Source: Rufibacter roseus (GTDB lineage Bacteria; Bacteroidota; Bacteroidia; Cytophagales; Hymenobacteraceae). Taken from it: a stretch of DNA of 64,000 nucleotides. The translations under genes and the position numbers were made by a program. Numbering within the stretch: the first letter of the stretch is position 1; each line of letters starts with the position of its first letter. Under the pieces are notes generated by a model. The model searched no databases. It was not told the origin of the DNA and worked only from the letters and a program-made list of their open reading frames with translations. The stretch is taken from contig NZ_LRML01000013.1 of assembly GCF_001647285.1 (NCBI RefSeq), forward strand, positions 61,812 to 125,811. The letters are read 5' to 3'. Shown here in pieces: positions 62,416 through 64,000 of the stretch.

Positions 62416-62454
62416 AAAAGAAGCCCCTCCATACTACTGGAGGGGCTTCTTTTT
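62416..62454. terminator. Terminator of the basic lipoprotein gene
   Basis: A perfect 13-bp stem AGAAGCCCCTCCA / TGGAGGGGCTTCT with a 6-nt loop and A/T tracts on both sides, 20 bp past the stop on the minus strand. Confidence 0.85.
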
Positions 62455-62469
62455 CAAATGTTAATATCC

Positions 62470-62898
62470 TTAGAAGAACAGGAATTTCCGCTTACGCTTC
62501 TTTACCCCCTCTTTATACATTTTGCCATTAGGGTTTTCCTGGTCCACTATCTTTTTTGACTTCTTTTTCTTCTTCTTTTCCGCATTTTTATTCGTATACG
62601 CCCTCATAGAAAAGCGTCCTTTCCCGCTTTCGTATTGGTTGTTAACCCCTGAGTAGGCAGAACCGGTTGAGTAGCCGTTTTGCTTTGCCTGCGTCATAGC
62701 CTGTTGACGGCTTAAAACAAACTGGCGCTCAGCATTTGGGCCACTTGGAGCAGCGCCTTTCACCAAGCCATCATGTCCTTTTACTTCTTTGGGAGCTCTT
62801 TTCTTCTTCTTAGACTTTTGAGCCGTAGCATGTGGCGAGCAAGAAATCAAAAGTGATAAGCTAAAGAGAAGAGTAAAATATTTGATCAGGCTTTTCAT
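62470..62898 (-). CDS. Small lysine-rich hypothetical lipoprotein
   Basis: A 142-aa lipoprotein (lipobox LISC, Cys20) of unknown function. The mature part is extremely basic, with poly-Lys stretches KSKKKKR and EKKKKKKSKK and a C-terminal KKRKRKFLFF. The middle segment (RQQAMTQAKQNGYSTGSAYSGVNNQYESGKGRFSMRAY in parts) is polar and probably disordered. Single gene with its own terminator. Confidence 0.72.
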   Translation of the reverse strand: MKSLIKYFTLLFSLSLLISCSPHATAQKSKKKKRAPKEVKGHDGLVKGAAPSGPNAERQFVLSRQQAMTQAKQNGYSTGSAYSGVNNQYESGKGRFSMRAYTNKNAEKKKKKKSKKIVDQENPNGKMYKEGVKKRKRKFLFF

Positions 62899-63082
62899 AT
62901 AAAATCAAGATAACAAAAAGTAATGTAATTGATCAAACTACATTAATACTGCCAAGGTTCCAGTAAATTCTTGAGCAGAAGCGGAAAATTGAAAATTGCT
63001 AAGGGTGAAAAGTAGAATAATAACGCCTAGTCGTTTTGTTTAGTGTGGAGAGTGTCAAAACATTCTCTTCTATTTTCTTTGT

Positions 63083-63090
63083 TATATTTG
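63083..63090 (+). promoter_or_regulatory. Putative -7 box of the enoyl-CoA hydratase gene
   Basis: TATATTTG matches TAnnTTTG, 42 bp before the ATG. A purine-rich AAAGGGGGAGAAA lies between it and the start codon. Confidence 0.45.
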
Positions 63091-63132
63091 CGCCTTTCGT
63101 TTCAAGATTTTCAAAGGGGGAGAAATTAAACT

Positions 63133-63915
63133 ATGGCTAATTATAATAATCTGCTGCTGGAAAGCCGAGATGGAATATTGTTCATTACGGTAAACCGCCC
63201 AAGCAAGATGAACGCACTAAACATTGAAACCGTGAAAGAGTTACACACGGCCATGCAGGAAGTATATGATGATGATACGGTAAGGGGTGTGATCTTAACT
63301 GGAAGCGGCGAGAAAGCTTTTGTAGCCGGAGCTGACATTGCTGAAATTGCTGAGCTAAACGAAGTAAACGGGCGCCGCTTCTCTGAGCGGGGGCAAGATG
63401 TCTTTTCTATGATTGAGGAAAGCCCTAAGCCTGTTATTGCCGCCGTGAACGGTTTTGCCTTAGGTGGCGGGTGCGAATTAGCCATGGCCTGTCACATACG
63501 AGTGGCCAGCGACAATGCTAAATTTGGGCAGCCTGAGGTTAATTTGGGTTTGATACCAGGCTACGGAGGCACGCAGCGGCTTACCCAGCTAGTTGGGAAA
63601 GGCAAAGCCATGGAACTGATGATGACAGGTGATTTGATCTCGGCCGCTGAAGCAAAAGAATTAGGTTTGGCAAATCATGTGACGACACCTGAAGGCCTAA
63701 CCTCTAAGTGCCTTGAGATTATGCAGAAAATTATTTCAAAGGCTCCATTGGCGGTAGGTATGATTGTAGACTGCGTAAACGCGTGGTATGATAAAGAAGA
63801 GCACGGTTATCAGACAGAAGCCAACTCTTTTAGTCGCTGCTGCGGATCAGAGGACTTCAAAGAAGGTACCTCGGCTTTTCTGGAAAAGCGTAAGCCGCAG
63901 TTCAGGGGCGTGTAA
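63133..63915 (+). CDS. Enoyl-CoA hydratase/isomerase family protein
   Basis: A 260-aa crotonase-fold enzyme that hydrates enoyl-CoA thioesters, probably in fatty-acid or related acyl-CoA metabolism. Motifs: oxyanion-hole segment FVAGADIAEI, the catalytic-Glu region NGFALGGGCELAMACH and PEVNLGLIPGYGGTQRL carrying the second Glu, and the C-terminal helix FKEGTSAFLEKRKPQF. Full length for the family. Short-chain specificity (crotonase type) is likely but not proven. Confidence 0.93.
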   Translation: MANYNNLLLESRDGILFITVNRPSKMNALNIETVKELHTAMQEVYDDDTVRGVILTGSGEKAFVAGADIAEIAELNEVNGRRFSERGQDVFSMIEESPKPVIAAVNGFALGGGCELAMACHIRVASDNAKFGQPEVNLGLIPGYGGTQRLTQLVGKGKAMELMMTGDLISAAEAKELGLANHVTTPEGLTSKCLEIMQKIISKAPLAVGMIVDCVNAWYDKEEHGYQTEANSFSRCCGSEDFKEGTSAFLEKRKPQFRGV

Positions 63916-63965
63916 ATCAAAGGATTGATTGCAATTTGTTGTTATACAAGAGAACCACCTACTCC

Positions 63966-64000
63966 CGTTTTCGGCTTGTTTTTGAAAAAGCGAGCTGTAA
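63966..64000. repeat. Dispersed palindromic element, copy 21 (runs to window edge)
   Basis: Left arm CCGTTTTCGGCTTG and core TTTTTGAAAAAG are visible; the right arm is cut by the end of the window or degenerate. Confidence 0.55.

Noticed and set aside
62275..62559. 94-aa plus-strand frame after infB
   Set aside because: Passes through a palindrome copy and a strong terminator and overlaps the lipoprotein gene on the other strand.

Overview
The window is a bacterial chromosome segment from the phylum Bacteroidetes, most likely the Cytophagales/Hymenobacteraceae group (Rufibacter, Pontibacter or a relative). The taxonomic reading is an inference. It rests on a SusC/SusD pair, a DUF5686 outer-membrane protein, a fused MurF-alanine racemase, many SPII lipoproteins, start sites with little Shine-Dalgarno, and promoters of the TTG-N19/20-TAnnTTTG type. 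No rRNA, tRNA, CRISPR array, transposase or phage gene was seen.

Layout. 0-31 kb is mostly housekeeping and scattered accessory genes: carB, a triple-PAS histidine kinase, an Old Yellow Enzyme with its MarR regulator, a LtaS-like membrane sulfatase-fold enzyme, a class C beta-lactamase-like hydrolase, a CE15 glucuronoyl-esterase-like protein, an AT-rich Mrr endonuclease/TPR pair, FkbM methyltransferase, YfhO, a PLP deaminase, DUF4230, RecX, two EamA transporters, DUF5686, a VOC protein, murF-alr and a Bax-inhibitor-1 protein. 32-54 kb is a catabolic island (a polysaccharide-utilisation-type locus): SusC/SusD, three paralogous EEP-family phosphodiesterase lipoproteins, a PKD plus beta-propeller lipoprotein, a metallophosphoesterase fused to a beta-propeller, glycerate kinase with a GntP permease, a ROK regulator, two GH89 alpha-N-acetylglucosaminidases and a Gfo/Idh/MocA oxidoreductase. 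54-64 kb returns to core genes: feoAB, rimP-nusA-infB, a small basic lipoprotein and an enoyl-CoA hydratase.

How the island could work (inference): SusCD imports a glycan across the outer membrane. The EEP and metallophosphoesterase enzymes cut phosphodiester or phosphomonoester links, GH89 enzymes release alpha-GlcNAc, and GntP plus glycerate kinase take up and phosphorylate a small hydroxy acid such as glycerate. A ROK repressor is a plausible regulator: a similar A/T-rich box lies upstream of susC, between glycerate kinase and EEP3, and in the ROK gene's own promoter. The gene set suggests a phosphate-containing, alpha-GlcNAc-capped glycan rather than heparan sulfate, because no lyase or sulfatase typical of heparan degradation is present.

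The other outstanding signal is non-coding. About twenty copies of a roughly 38-bp imperfect palindrome (arms GTTTTAGGC / GCCTAAAAC around a TTTTC-N-GAAAA core) sit between genes across the window, some built into strong terminators and two apparently inside coding sequence. They co-occur with degenerate heptamer arrays that often bracket an intergenic block as inverted pairs, with a second hairpin repeat showing a compensatory base change, and with one perfect 36-bp inverted repeat.
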